Shown piece after piece: positions 7,118 to 18,683 of a stretch of 64,000 nt of DNA. Both the position numbers and the translations under genes were made by a program. This DNA comes from Corynebacterium xerosis NBRC 16721 = ATCC 373 (GTDB lineage Bacteria > Actinomycetota > Actinomycetes > Mycobacteriales > Mycobacteriaceae): positions 62,001-126,000 of the forward strand of contig NZ_BCRD01000002.1 of the NCBI RefSeq assembly GCF_001552415.1, read 5' to 3'. Every line of letters starts with the position of its first letter. Within the stretch, counting starts at the first letter, position 1. The notes below the pieces were generated by a model. That model made no database searches. It saw nothing but the letters and a program-made list of their open reading frames with translations, and was not told the origin of the DNA.

Positions 7118-10100
7118 ATGGCTTCATCGCGAGACACGGATCCCCTGGGGCGGTTCACCCCGTCGGTGGCGACCTGGTTCCGCGACGTCTTCGCCGAGCC
7201 GACGGATGTGCAGGTGGAGGCGTGGAAGGCCATTTCCGAGGGGGAGAACGCCCTCGTGGTGGCGCCGACCGGCTCCGGAAAGACGTTGGCTGCGTTCCTG
7301 TGGGCAATCGGTTCCCTGGTGGAGGGCCGGCACGGGGGCAGTGATGAGTCCCGTGACCACGTACGCGGCGATTCCGGTACCGATTCCCGGGACCGCGGAC
7401 AGGCCGCGCGCGGAGTGCGGGTCCTCTACATTTCCCCGCTCAAGGCCCTCGCCGTCGACGTGGAGAACAATCTGCGGGCACCGCTGACGGGCATCAACCG
7501 CGTCGCGGCGCGACTGGGGCAGGAACCGGCGAAGGTGTCCGTCGCGGTCCGGTCGGGGGATACGCCCTCGTCGGAACGCTCCCGCCAGGTCCGCAATCCC
7601 CCGGACATCCTGATCACCACCCCGGAGTCGCTGTTCCTGCTGCTGACGTCGAAGGCGCGCGAGATCCTGGGCACGGTCGACACCGTCATCATCGACGAGA
7701 TCCATGCGATGGCCGGAACCAAAAGGGGCGTGCACCTGGCGTTGAGCCTCGAGCGGCTGGAGCGCCTGGCCGGGCGGGAGATTCAGCGCATCGGGCTGTC
7801 CGCGACCGTGCGCCCGCTGACCAGCGTGGCGCGCTTCCTCGGCGGCGACCGCCCGGTCGAGATCATCGACCCACCGTCCAGGAAAGAGTGGGAGCTCGGC
7901 GTCCACGTGCCGGTCGAGGACATGAGCGACCTGCAGGATCGCCCGGTTCCGTCCCGGGACTCGATCTTCGACGACGGCCTCGCCATCGGCGCCACCGATG
8001 CCGGCACCGACCCCTCCGACTCCTCCGGTGGTCTTCTCCCCACCGAATCGGCGCTTCCGGCGCAGGGGTCGATCTGGCCCTTCATCGAGGAGCAGGTCTA
8101 CGACGAGATCATGGGACACCGGTCGACGTTGGTGTTCGTCAATTCCCGCCGCACCGCCGAGCGCCTGACCAGCAGGCTCAATGAGCTCCACGCCCTCCGC
8201 ACCGATCCGGGGTCGCTGTCGCCGGAGCTGCGCCGCCCGCCGGCGCAGATCATGAAGGCGACGGATGTCGCGGGCACCGCGCCCGCCGTCATCGCCCGCG
8301 CCCATCACGGGTCGGTGTCGAAGGACGAGCGCGCGACCATCGAATCGATGCTGAAAGAAGGCTCGCTGCGCGCGGTGGTGTCCACCAGCTCGTTGGAGCT
8401 GGGCATCGACATGGGCGCGGTGGAGAAGGTCATCCAGGTCGAGTCCCCGCCGTCCGTGGCCTCCGGCCTCCAGCGGGTCGGCCGCGCCGGGCACGTCGTC
8501 GGGGCGGTGTCCAAGGGCTCGTTTTACCCGAAGCACCGTGCGGACCTGCTGCAGACGGCGGTGGTCGTCGATCGGATGCGCAAGGGGCTCATCGAGGAAC
8601 TGCACGTGCCCGCCAACGCACTCGACGTGCTGGCCCAGCACACCGTCGCGGCGGTGGCGATGGACGACCTGGACGTCGATGACTGGTTCTCCACGGTGAC
8701 CGCCGCCCACCCTTACCGGGGGCTGTCCCGCGAGCTGTTCGACGCCGTCATCGATCTGGTCTCCGGGACGTACCCGTCGACGGATTTCGCGGAACTGCGG
8801 CCGCGGGTGGTCTACGACCGCATCACCGGGACCCTGTCCGCGAGGCCGGGGGCGCAGCGCACCGCGGTCATCAACGGCGGGACGATCCCGGATCGCGGCA
8901 TGTTCGGCGTGTTCCTCGCCGGGGGCGGCGATGCGGTGCCGCGCCGCGTCGGCGAGCTGGACGAGGAAATGGTCTACGAATCCCGCGTCGGCGACGTCTT
9001 CACCCTCGGTGCCTCCAGCTGGCGGATCGAGCAGATCGACCGCGACCGCGTGCTGGTCACGCCCGCTCCCGGGCACACGGGGCGCCTGCCCTTCTGGAAC
9101 GGGGACCAGGCGGGCCGTCCGGCGGAGCTGGGCAAGGCCCTGGGTGCTTTCCGACGGCTCGCCGCAACCGATGACGCCGTGCTCGAAGACATCGGCCTGG
9201 ACCCGTGGGCCCGGGACAACCTGACCGCGTATCTGGAGGAGCAGGCGCAGGCCACCGGGGTGATCCCGGACGAGAGGACCCTGGTCCTGGAGCGTTTCCG
9301 CGATGAACTCGGCGACTGGCGGGTGGTGCTGCACAGCCCCTACGGCCGAGGGGTCAACGCCGCGTGGGCGTTGGCCGCCGGCGCGAAGTTCTCCCGGGCC
9401 ACGGGGATGGACGCCCAGCCGGTGGCCTCCGACGACGGCATCGTGCTGCGCGTGCCGGATTCCGCCGCCGAACCGTCGTCGGACCTGTTTCTGATCGACC
9501 CGGACGACGTCGAGGCGATCGTGGCGGAGCAGGTGGGAAATTCCGCGCTCTTCGCCTCCCGGTTCCGGGAATGCGCTGCCCGGGCTCTACTGCTGCCCAG
9601 CCGGAATCCCGGCAAGCGGGCCCCGTTGTGGCAGCAGCGCCAGCGGTCGGCGCAGCTGCTGGACGTCGCCAAGCAATACCCGAAGTTCCCGATCGTGTTG
9701 GAGGCCGTCCGGGAATGCATGCAGGACGTCTACGACCTGCCCGCGTTGGTGGAACTGTGCGGGAATCTGCGCGAACGCACCGTCCGCATCGCCGAGGTGA
9801 CCACGCAGACGGCCAGCCCCTTCGCCACGTCGATCCTGTTCACCTACACCGGCGCCTTCATGTACGAGGGCGACGGTCCGTTGGCCGAGAAGCGGGCGGC
9901 GGCGCTGGCGCTGGACCCCGCTCTGCTGAACCAACTTCTCGGCGGGGTGGAGCTGCGCGACCTGTTGGATCCCGCCATCATCGCCGAGGTGGACGCCGAT
10001 CTGCGCAGGCGGTCGGAACGTCGTCGAGCAACCACGGCCGAGCAGCTCATGGACGCGCTGCGGGTCATCGGCCCCGTGCCACTGGACGAGGTGGGTCGCG

Positions 10101-11992
10101 TGTCGTCCGTGACCGTGGACGACGCGGAGCGGGAACTGGGCCACCGTCTGATGCGGGTGCGCATCGCGGGAGTCGAGCACGTCGCCCAATCCCTCGACGC
10201 CGCATTGCTTCGCGACGGCCTCGGCGTACCGGTTCCGCCGGGCGTTCCTGCGAGGGCCGACGTCATCCCCGACGCCCTCGAGCAGCTCGTGGCCCGGTGG
10301 GCCAGAACCCGGGGGCCGTTCACCCACGACGACGTCCGCGACGCCTTCGGCGTGGCCGCGAGCGTGGCCCACGCGATCGTCGGCACGCTGGCGGCGTCGA
10401 AGACCGTGGTGGAGGGGCGGTACCGCCAAGGCGTCGACGAGCCGGAGTTTCTCGCGCCCGAGGTGCTCAAGACGATCCGCTCCCGTTCGCTGGCGGCGGC
10501 CCGAGCCCAGACGGAGCCCGTCAGCGGGTCCACCTTCGGGCGTTTCCTGCCGCAGTGGCAGCAAGTCGCGCCGGTCCTGCCGGCCGGGCGAGAACCCGAA
10601 GCGCGGGGTGCCGACGGCGTCTTCGCGGTCATCGAGCAACTCGCGGGAGTGCGGTTGCCGGCGTCGGCGTGGGAGACGCTGGTGCTCCCGCAGCGGGTGC
10701 GCGGCTATCGGCCGAGCGACCTGGATGAACTGACGGCCAACGGGGAAGTCCTCGTGGTGGGGGTGGGAAGCGCCGGTGCCGCGGACCCATGGGTGAAGCT
10801 GCTCCCGGCCGATTACGCGGCGCAACTCGTCGACGTCCCCGACGCCGCGAACGTTGCGGACGCCACGGACTCCACGGATGGCGCCGGCCCGCCGACGCTC
10901 GGCGAACTCCAGCAGCGGATTCTCGGCGTGCTGGCAGACGGGGGCGGTGGCGGATTCCTGTTCGGCCACATTTCCCGGCTCGTCGGCGCAGAGGGCACGG
11001 GCACACATGCGGACGGGGTGGGCGGGATTGCGGCCGGTGGGATCCCAGCCGCCGGGGCACCCACCGCCACCGACATCCGCGAGGCCCTCTGGTCGTTGTT
11101 CGAACTCGGGCTGGTCAGCCCCGATGGGTTCGCGCCGCTGCGGGCCCGATTGAGCGGGGGCTCCGGTGGGCGCACCGCGCATCGGGCGCGGCGAACTCCC
11201 GCCCGCGGGCGCCTGCGGATGGGGCGAACCAGTTTCGCCCAGGCCAACCGGGCCATGGCGCCCGCCGACATGATGGGCCGCTGGTCGACGACGATCGACG
11301 CCGACACTTCAGCCACCGCGCGTTCGGTCGCGCTGGGGGAAGCGTGGTTGGACCGGTACGGCGTGGTCACCCGCGGCAGCGTGGTGGCCGAGGCGACGGT
11401 GGGTGGTTTCGCCCTGGCCTACGGCGTGCTCTCCCGTTTCGAGGAGGCCGGGAAGGCCATGCGCGGAATGGTCATCGACGGGCTCGGGGCGGCGCAGTTC
11501 TCCACTGCCGCCGTGATCGACCGGCTGCGCGGCCTCGCCGACACCCCCGACGTCGAAGGGTGGCCCTCGGGGACCGACTCCCCGGAGGTCCACGTCCTGG
11601 CCGCCGTCGACCCCGCGAACCCCTACGGTGCGGCGCTGCCCTGGCCGGAACGTGGGCCGACCAGATCCGCCGGGAGCCTCGTGGTGCTCGTCGACGGACT
11701 CCTCGCGGCCCACCTCACCCGCGGCGGGCGGACGTTGACCCTCTTCGACCCGCCCCCGGGGCTCGGGCACGAAGACGTCGTGCCACTGGTCGTCGCCGCT
11801 CTGGAGCGGGCGATCGGGCGCAACATGGCCGGGCGCATCGTGATCGAGAAGGTCGGCGACGACGCCGTCATCGGCTCCGAGTGGGCGAATCTGCTCCGAT
11901 CGGCCGGCGCCAGGATCACGCCCAAGGGCGTGCGCATCGGAGGCGCCGGTGCCGGACCCTCAGGTTCCGGATCGGCGGGTGCCCGTGCCTGA
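7118..11992 (+). CDS. lhr: ATP-dependent helicase Lhr (large helicase-related protein)
   Basis: A 1624-residue SF2 helicase, slightly longer than typical actinobacterial Lhr (~1500). The N-terminal core carries Walker A APTGSGKT (49-56), the DEIH box (193-196), motif III LSATV and motif VI QRVGRAGH near residue 455. Winged-helix and Lhr-core domains follow, then a large C-terminal domain conserved in bacterial Lhr. Lhr translocates 3' to 5' and unwinds RNA:DNA duplexes and is damage-induced in mycobacteria (family knowledge). Gly/Ala-rich insertions near residues 75-100 and 1245-1320 look like lineage-specific linkers. The stop overlaps the nei2 start by 8 bp, so the two are coupled. Confidence 0.93.
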   Translation: MASSRDTDPLGRFTPSVATWFRDVFAEPTDVQVEAWKAISEGENALVVAPTGSGKTLAAFLWAIGSLVEGRHGGSDESRDHVRGDSGTDSRDRGQAARGVRVLYISPLKALAVDVENNLRAPLTGINRVAARLGQEPAKVSVAVRSGDTPSSERSRQVRNPPDILITTPESLFLLLTSKAREILGTVDTVIIDEIHAMAGTKRGVHLALSLERLERLAGREIQRIGLSATVRPLTSVARFLGGDRPVEIIDPPSRKEWELGVHVPVEDMSDLQDRPVPSRDSIFDDGLAIGATDAGTDPSDSSGGLLPTESALPAQGSIWPFIEEQVYDEIMGHRSTLVFVNSRRTAERLTSRLNELHALRTDPGSLSPELRRPPAQIMKATDVAGTAPAVIARAHHGSVSKDERATIESMLKEGSLRAVVSTSSLELGIDMGAVEKVIQVESPPSVASGLQRVGRAGHVVGAVSKGSFYPKHRADLLQTAVVVDRMRKGLIEELHVPANALDVLAQHTVAAVAMDDLDVDDWFSTVTAAHPYRGLSRELFDAVIDLVSGTYPSTDFAELRPRVVYDRITGTLSARPGAQRTAVINGGTIPDRGMFGVFLAGGGDAVPRRVGELDEEMVYESRVGDVFTLGASSWRIEQIDRDRVLVTPAPGHTGRLPFWNGDQAGRPAELGKALGAFRRLAATDDAVLEDIGLDPWARDNLTAYLEEQAQATGVIPDERTLVLERFRDELGDWRVVLHSPYGRGVNAAWALAAGAKFSRATGMDAQPVASDDGIVLRVPDSAAEPSSDLFLIDPDDVEAIVAEQVGNSALFASRFRECAARALLLPSRNPGKRAPLWQQRQRSAQLLDVAKQYPKFPIVLEAVRECMQDVYDLPALVELCGNLRERTVRIAEVTTQTASPFATSILFTYTGAFMYEGDGPLAEKRAAALALDPALLNQLLGGVELRDLLDPAIIAEVDADLRRRSERRRATTAEQLMDALRVIGPVPLDEVGRVSSVTVDDAERELGHRLMRVRIAGVEHVAQSLDAALLRDGLGVPVPPGVPARADVIPDALEQLVARWARTRGPFTHDDVRDAFGVAASVAHAIVGTLAASKTVVEGRYRQGVDEPEFLAPEVLKTIRSRSLAAARAQTEPVSGSTFGRFLPQWQQVAPVLPAGREPEARGADGVFAVIEQLAGVRLPASAWETLVLPQRVRGYRPSDLDELTANGEVLVVGVGSAGAADPWVKLLPADYAAQLVDVPDAANVADATDSTDGAGPPTLGELQQRILGVLADGGGGGFLFGHISRLVGAEGTGTHADGVGGIAAGGIPAAGAPTATDIREALWSLFELGLVSPDGFAPLRARLSGGSGGRTAHRARRTPARGRLRMGRTSFAQANRAMAPADMMGRWSTTIDADTSATARSVALGEAWLDRYGVVTRGSVVAEATVGGFALAYGVLSRFEEAGKAMRGMVIDGLGAAQFSTAAVIDRLRGLADTPDVEGWPSGTDSPEVHVLAAVDPANPYGAALPWPERGPTRSAGSLVVLVDGLLAAHLTRGGRTLTLFDPPPGLGHEDVVPLVVAALERAIGRNMAGRIVIEKVGDDAVIGSEWANLLRSAGARITPKGVRIGGAGAGPSGSGSAGARA

Positions 11993-12812
11993 GGGCGATT
12001 CCGTGTACCGCTTGGCGCACCGGATGCAGTTCCTGGTGGGCAGGGAAGTCGTGTCCACGAGCATCCGCGTCCCCGCCCACGCCGTGGCCTCCTTCGACGG
12101 GCGCGTCGCCGAACGAGTGTGGCCGCTGGGGAAGCACCTGTTCATGCGGTTCGGCGACGACGTGCTGCACACCCACCTGAGGATGGAAGGGACCTGGTCC
12201 GTGCACCGGTTGGGCGCCAGATGGCGCAAACCCGGGCACACGGCGCGGGTGGTGCTCGTCGTCGACGGGGCCCCGGATGGCGGACCGATCGAAGTCGTGG
12301 GCCACGACCTGGGGATGGTGCGGGTGTTCCCCTTCGCCGACTACGACGACCGGGTCGCCCACCTCGGCCCCGACGTGCTGGGAAGCGATTGGTTCGAGGG
12401 CGGCCGGGAGGAGGCCCGGCGGAGGGTGCTGGCCGATCCCGGCACGGCGATCGGGTTGGCGTTGCTGGACCAGCGCAGGCTGGCGGGAGTGGGAAACGAG
12501 TACCGCGCCGAAGTCTGTTTCCTGTGCGGGGTCCACCCCGCGACGCCGGTCGGCGACGTCGACGTGGATCGCATTCTGGACGTGACGCGTCGCGTGATGT
12601 GGGCGAACCGGCTATCGCCGGTCCGCGTCATCACCGGGGACAAAAGGCCCGGCCACACCAGCTTCGTGTTCGGCCGCAATCGTCGGCCATGCCGCCGCTG
12701 CGGCACGTCCATCCGGAAGGGCACGCTCGCGGGGGCGGGGGAGCGGGATGCCGAGCGCATCATCTGGTGGTGCCCGACCTGCCAGCCCCGGCCCGGCGGG
12801 GCCCCGGGCTAA
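11985..12812 (+). CDS. nei2: DNA glycosylase/AP lyase Nei2 (endonuclease VIII type)
   Basis: A 275-residue Fpg/Nei-family enzyme that excises oxidised bases. The start is GTG 11985 because the chemistry requires Pro at position 2 followed by Glu: the protein begins (M)PEGDSVYRLA. Upstream in-frame codons are non-homologous. The helix-two-turn-helix contains the conserved Asn (GVGNEYRAE), and a C-terminal zinc finger has Cys pairs CRRC and CPTC. The start overlaps the end of lhr by 8 bp, and the lhr-nei2 pairing is a known actinobacterial arrangement that suggests a joint repair role. Confidence 0.92.
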   Translation: MPEGDSVYRLAHRMQFLVGREVVSTSIRVPAHAVASFDGRVAERVWPLGKHLFMRFGDDVLHTHLRMEGTWSVHRLGARWRKPGHTARVVLVVDGAPDGGPIEVVGHDLGMVRVFPFADYDDRVAHLGPDVLGSDWFEGGREEARRRVLADPGTAIGLALLDQRRLAGVGNEYRAEVCFLCGVHPATPVGDVDVDRILDVTRRVMWANRLSPVRVITGDKRPGHTSFVFGRNRRPCRRCGTSIRKGTLAGAGERDAERIIWWCPTCQPRPGGAPG

Positions 12813-12852
12813 CCGCCGTCCCCGCCTCTGCTCCCGCGGCGCCGCGGCCGGA

Positions 12853-14181
12853 CTACTTGCCGACGGCCGCGAATGCGCCCTCGAGGTCGGCGATGATGTC
12901 GTCGACGTTCTCGATGCCCACCGCCAGGCGGATCGTCGCCTGGGAAATGCCGGCGCGGGTCAGACCGTGCTCGTCGGACTGCGAGTGCGTGGTCGTCGCC
13001 GGGTGGACGACCAGCGAGCGGACGTCGCCGATGTTGGCCACGTTGGAGTGCAGCTTCAGCGCATCGACGAAGGCCCACGCCTCCGCGGTGCCCGCGCCCT
13101 CCAGATCGAAGGACAGCACGCCGCCGGCTCCGGCCAGGCCCAGCTTCTCCTTCGTCGCGTGCCACGGGGAGGAGGCCAGGCCCGCGTAGTTGACCTTCGC
13201 CACGCCCGCGCGGCCCTCGAGGTACTCGGCGACCTTCTGCGCGTTGGAGTTGTGGCGCTCGATGCGCAGCGCCAGGGTGTCCAGGCCCTGCGCCAGGATC
13301 CAGGCGTTGAACGGGGCCGGGGCGGCGCCGGTGTCGCGCAGGATGCCGGCGCGGGCGCGCAGTGCGAACGCCGGGGCGCCCAGGTCGGCGAACTTCAGGC
13401 CGTGGTACGCCTCGTCGGCTTCGGTGAAGTTCGGGTGCACGTCGCCGCGGCCCTCGCGGGTCTGCGTCCAGTCGAACTTGCCGCCGTCGACCAGGATGCC
13501 GCCGAGCGCCGAGCCGTTGCCGGTCAAGTACTTGGTGGTCGAGGACACGACGATGTCGGCGCCGAGCTCCAGTGGGCGCAGCAGCGCCGGGGTGGCCACC
13601 GTGTTGTCCACGATCAGCGGGACGTTGTTGCGGTGCGCGACCTCCGCGACCACCGGGACGTCGAGGACGTCGGCCTGCGGGTTGGCGATCGTCTCGGCGA
13701 AGAATCCCACGGTGTTGTCCTGCACCGCGGCCTGCCACGACTCCGGGTCGTCCGGGTTCTCCACGAACGTCGCCGTGATGCCCAGGCGCGGCAGCGTCAC
13801 CTTGAACAGCGTCTCCGTGCCGCCGTAGAGGCGCGGCGACGTGACGATGTGATCGCCCGCGCGCGCCAGCGTCAGAATCGCGGCGGTCTCCGCGGCCTGG
13901 CCGGACGCGAACAGGACGCCGGCGACGCCGCCCTCGAGGTTGGCCAGGCGCTGCTCGACCGCGTCGACCGTCGGGTTGGTCAGGCGGGAGTAAATCGGGC
14001 CGGCGTCCGAGAGGTTGAAGCGGTTCGCCGCATGCTCCGCGGAGTCGAAGACGTACGCGGTGGTGTTGTAGATCGGCAGGCTGCGGGCGCTGGTCTGCTC
14101 GTCCGGGGCATGGCCGACGTGGATGGCGCGGGTTTCCAGCGCCCAGTCGCCGGCACCGGAGTTGTCGTAGCGGGTGGTCAT
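12853..14181 (-). CDS. metY: O-acetylhomoserine sulfhydrylase MetY
   Basis: A 442-residue cytoplasmic PLP enzyme of the Cys/Met-metabolism family. It condenses O-acetylhomoserine, the MetX product, with sulfide to give homocysteine. The PLP lysine is Lys217 in SSTTKYLTG. The phosphate-binding region ASGQAAE and the residue pair in PIYSRLTNPT are conserved. The start ATG 14181 has AAAGGA 8 nt upstream. Unlike the single-gene neighbours it has a 5' leader and a promoter with a McbR-like box. The protein is normal in length and no defects are seen. Confidence 0.96.
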   Translation of the reverse strand: MTTRYDNSGAGDWALETRAIHVGHAPDEQTSARSLPIYNTTAYVFDSAEHAANRFNLSDAGPIYSRLTNPTVDAVEQRLANLEGGVAGVLFASGQAAETAAILTLARAGDHIVTSPRLYGGTETLFKVTLPRLGITATFVENPDDPESWQAAVQDNTVGFFAETIANPQADVLDVPVVAEVAHRNNVPLIVDNTVATPALLRPLELGADIVVSSTTKYLTGNGSALGGILVDGGKFDWTQTREGRGDVHPNFTEADEAYHGLKFADLGAPAFALRARAGILRDTGAAPAPFNAWILAQGLDTLALRIERHNSNAQKVAEYLEGRAGVAKVNYAGLASSPWHATKEKLGLAGAGGVLSFDLEGAGTAEAWAFVDALKLHSNVANIGDVRSLVVHPATTTHSQSDEHGLTRAGISQATIRLAVGIENVDDIIADLEGAFAAVGK

Positions 14182-14236
14182 GGTGGGAGTCCTTTCATCG
14201 GGGTGCCGCGTAACACTTGCGCGGCGCACTCCCGCC

Positions 14237-14265
14237 ACCGTAATGAACCGAGCTGTCTACTGCAA
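14237..14265 (-). promoter_or_regulatory. metY promoter with McbR-like box in the spacer
   Basis: On the minus strand TTGCAG (14265-14260), a 17-bp spacer and TACGGT (14242-14237) form a promoter. The spacer holds TAGAC-AGCTCG-GTTCA (plus-strand coordinates 14244-14259), which matches the McbR consensus TAGAC-N6-GTCTA fully in one half and three of five bases in the other. Transcription would start near 14230, giving a leader of about 50 nt. Confidence 0.55.
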
Positions 14266-14364
14266 GGTAATGGTCGAATCCGCCGACGGGGTCCGGGCGG
14301 ACAATGCGGTTCGACGCGCCCGGGCCGGGCCGCGTGGTGCGGTGAGAAGCGCAATGCGGGCGCC

Positions 14365-14375
14365 GCTTGACGACG
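14365..14375 (+). repeat. GCTTKACGACG dispersed motif (copy 4)
   Basis: GCTTGACGACG overlaps the first four bases of the 50-bp hairpin repeat that follows. Confidence 0.7.
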
Positions 14376-14483
14376 AGATCGCGTTCGAGGCCCAGAATCC
14401 TGATCTCGTCGGATGTGCGGCCCGCCGTGCCGCGACGAGATCGCGCCTGGCGCCCAGAATCCTGATCTCGTCGGATGTGCGGC
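14372..14483. repeat. Two tandem 50-bp hairpin units between metY and icd
   Basis: Unit 1 (14372-14421) and unit 2 (14434-14483) are about 88 percent identical and 62 bp apart. Each begins GACGAGATCGCG, has a 7-bp variable block, then CCCAGAATCCT, GATCTCGTC and GGATGTGCGGC. GACGAGATC and GATCTCGTC are perfect inverted repeats (9 bp, 21-nt loop), so each unit folds into a hairpin on either strand. The variable block sits in the loop. No gene is visible here. The rest of the 14182-14600 gap holds the metY promoter and the icd terminator. Confidence 0.75.
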
Positions 14484-14517
14484 GCATCCCGAAACACGGC
14501 CCACCCCAGAACGTGAC

Positions 14518-14553
14518 ACCGCCCCGCCTCCCGGAAACGGGAAGCGGGGCGGT
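14518..14553 (-). terminator. Stem-loop downstream of icd
   Basis: A 16-bp stem with one mismatch and a GAAA loop, 48 bp past the icd stop. Only weak T-richness follows on the minus strand, so termination efficiency is uncertain. Confidence 0.55.
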
Positions 14554-14600
14554 GATCGAACGGGGCGGTGCCGGGCCGGTGGCCGGGCGCCGGCCGGAAC

Positions 14601-16823
<2,223 letters not shown>

Positions 16824-17160
16824 GTGGTGGGTTCTCCTATTTGGTGCAGGATCCGTGGAAAATCTACGAACTGTTGGAGACCACGATAACTCACTTCGCC
16901 GCAATGGCTCGGGGGGCGAAACACTGGTCTACCTGCGGTGTGACCTGCGCAACTCATGGTTGTGCCGCAGGTCACGGGATATTCGCGGGGCATTTGCTTT
17001 GCGACGCCCACGTTATGCAATCCATCCATTACTAATTTAAGACACAAAAGTACCCCCGCTACGGGGAGTCGGCATGGTGCCGTACCGGCCCGAGGCGGGG
17101 GCGAAATCGTGCGCGCCCGGGGACGCGCGCTCGGAGAGAGCGGGGAGGGCGTGCGGGGGA
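16824..17160. other. Intergenic region upstream of icd
   Basis: There is no convincing gene in these 337 bp. It is less GC-rich than the surroundings near 16990-17050. Besides the possible icd promoter it contains a strong inverted repeat (16940-16975, listed separately). The far end lies just past the stop of the next minus-strand gene. Confidence 0.6.
16940..16975. promoter_or_regulatory. Inverted repeat GTGACCTGCG / CGCAGGTCAC upstream of icd
   Basis: Perfect 10-bp arms (16940-16949 and 16966-16975) with inner CAAC and GTTG that extend the pairing. A third copy of ACCTGCG lies at 16931-16937. It sits 117-152 bp upstream of the icd start and is a candidate operator or hairpin. I could not match it to a known corynebacterial regulator box. 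Confidence 0.45.
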
Positions 17161-18483
17161 TCAGCTCCGGGTGTCGGTCGAGGCGTCGTCGTCCGTGCCG
17201 CCGAACGGCTGCTGGTCCTGTTGCCCGCCGTACTGTTGCTGCCCCGGGTGGTTCCCGTAATGCTGCTGGGGCTGCGCTCCGCCGTACTGCGCTCCGCCGT
17301 ACTGGGCTCCGCCGTACTGGGCTCCGCCGTACTGCTGCGGGGCCTGCTGCCCGCCGAACTGCGCTCCGCCGTATTGCTGCCCGCCGTACTGGGGAGCCGC
17401 CGGCTTCGGCTTCTCCACGTACGCGCCGGAGAGCCAGGCGCGGGTGTCGGGCAGGATCGCCAGCACGGTCGCGGCGGCCCAGGCGAGCACGAGCAGGGCG
17501 TCCGCCGTGATCGTCAGGGCGCTGCCGAGATCCAAGGCGACGTTGAAGACGATCTCGTTCAGGTACGCCAGTGCCATCGCCGCCGGGATCGCGATCGCGG
17601 GGATGACGGAGGCGGAGTCGCCGACCTTGAGGATCTTGGGGACGAGGAGCGAAACGAGGATCACCGACAGGATGTGGAGGTAGGTTGCGCCGGCGGTGGA
17701 GTAGCTGTCGGCGAGCCGCATCAGCAGCCCGACCACGATGAGCAGGACCGCGAATGCGCCGATGCCCGCCAACGTGAACATCAGGCCCTTCGCGAGGCCC
17801 GGGACCGCCGCGAAGAGCTGCTTGAGTCCTCCGTCCGGGGCGGGGCGGTGCTGCGCGGGGGCGCTGTGGAGCGGGGCCCCGTAGGGCTGCGCCTGCGTGG
17901 CCTGCGATGCCTGCGGTGCCTGAGCGGCATGGGCGCCCTGGGCGGCCCCGAAGGCCGGGGCGGAGGTCCCGATGGGGCCCGCGGCCTCGGACGGCTCGCG
18001 CTCCGACGGCGTGGAATCGGACGGCTCGCGCTCGGACGTCGTGGGCTCGGGCGCGGAGGCCCCGGAATCGTCTGCGCCGCCGTCGGAGATGGCCGCCGGG
18101 ATCACGGTCGTGGTCTCGGAGTCGTGCGACCGGGAGTCCGCGGCTCCGTAGCGGTTCACCGGCTGCTGCTGCGTGTGCTGCGGCTGCTGGGTCTGCTGCG
18201 CCTGCTCGTCGGGGAAGGAACCGGTGGCGGCGAGGGTCCGCAGTTCCGGGATGCCCATGCGCGGGGCGGACCCGTCGGCCAGGCGGGCGTCGTACTTGGG
18301 CCGGAGGCGGTCGTCGCCGAGCACGGCCAACGCGGCGGAGTTCTCCTGGACCCGGGCATCGTGGCCGGGGACCCCGTCGCGCTGCAGGCCCTCGAGGGTG
18401 GCGATGATCGCGGACCGCAGGTCGCCGGTCGACGAGCCCTCGTCGAGGCCCAGGCTCTCATAGAAGTTGTAATGCTCGGTCAC
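17161..18483 (-). CDS. J-domain-like membrane protein with QYGG repeats
   Basis: A 440-residue protein. Residues 1 to about 75 ([10 protein letters not shown] through LRPKYDARL) look like a divergent DnaJ-type helical domain, without an HPD motif. A Gln/Ala/Ser/Pro-rich linker runs to about residue 205. Four membrane spans follow at roughly 215-350, and the C-terminal ~90 residues carry repeated QYGGA units. The start is GTG 18483 with AAAGGA five bases upstream. The layout suggests a membrane scaffold with disordered arms facing the cytoplasm (inference). Similar 'transmembrane QYGG' proteins occur in corynebacteria; the function is unknown. Confidence 0.7.
   Translation of the reverse strand: MTEHYNFYESLGLDEGSSTGDLRSAIIATLEGLQRDGVPGHDARVQENSAALAVLGDDRLRPKYDARLADGSAPRMGIPELRTLAATGSFPDEQAQQTQQPQHTQQQPVNRYGAADSRSHDSETTTVIPAAISDGGADDSGASAPEPTTSEREPSDSTPSEREPSEAAGPIGTSAPAFGAAQGAHAAQAPQASQATQAQPYGAPLHSAPAQHRPAPDGGLKQLFAAVPGLAKGLMFTLAGIGAFAVLLIVVGLLMRLADSYSTAGATYLHILSVILVSLLVPKILKVGDSASVIPAIAIPAAMALAYLNEIVFNVALDLGSALTITADALLVLAWAAATVLAILPDTRAWLSGAYVEKPKPAAPQYGGQQYGGAQFGGQQAPQQYGGAQYGGAQYGGAQYGGAQPQQHYGNHPGQQQYGGQQDQQPFGGTDDDASTDTRS
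17270..17335. repeat. 15-bp tandem repeats encoding QYGGA
   Basis: Successive copies of a GCTCCGCCGTACTGC-like unit, reading as AQYGG on the minus strand, within the C-terminus of the J-domain-like membrane protein. Such repeats readily change copy number. Confidence 0.7.
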
Positions 18484-18506
18484 GCTTGTCCTTTCGAAGG
18501 TTGACC

Positions 18507-18521
18507 GGGCATGCGATGCCC
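18507..18521. promoter_or_regulatory. Palindrome GGGCATgcgATGCCC in leader of the J-domain-like gene
   Basis: Perfect 6-bp arms, 24 bp upstream of the GTG at 18483 and downstream of a possible -10 box TATCGT (minus strand, 18545-18550). It is either an operator or a leader hairpin. Confidence 0.4.
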
Positions 18522-18683
18522 GAGGTCCTTGTGCACGGTTGTTCACGATAACCAACCTTCCGGCCATCCGCTATGATTGCCGATTTCCTCCGGGTGGCCC
18601 CATAACCTGCGGCTTTGCCGCCCGGACCAGCATCAACACCGTATCGATTCAGCTCGCTCATGCGCCCGCACCCGGGAGGACCC

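Noticed and set aside
17260..17400. Regularly spaced short repeats, considered as a CRISPR array
   Set aside because: Units are 15 bp, directly adjacent, without spacers, and encode QYGGA in frame; they are a protein repeat.
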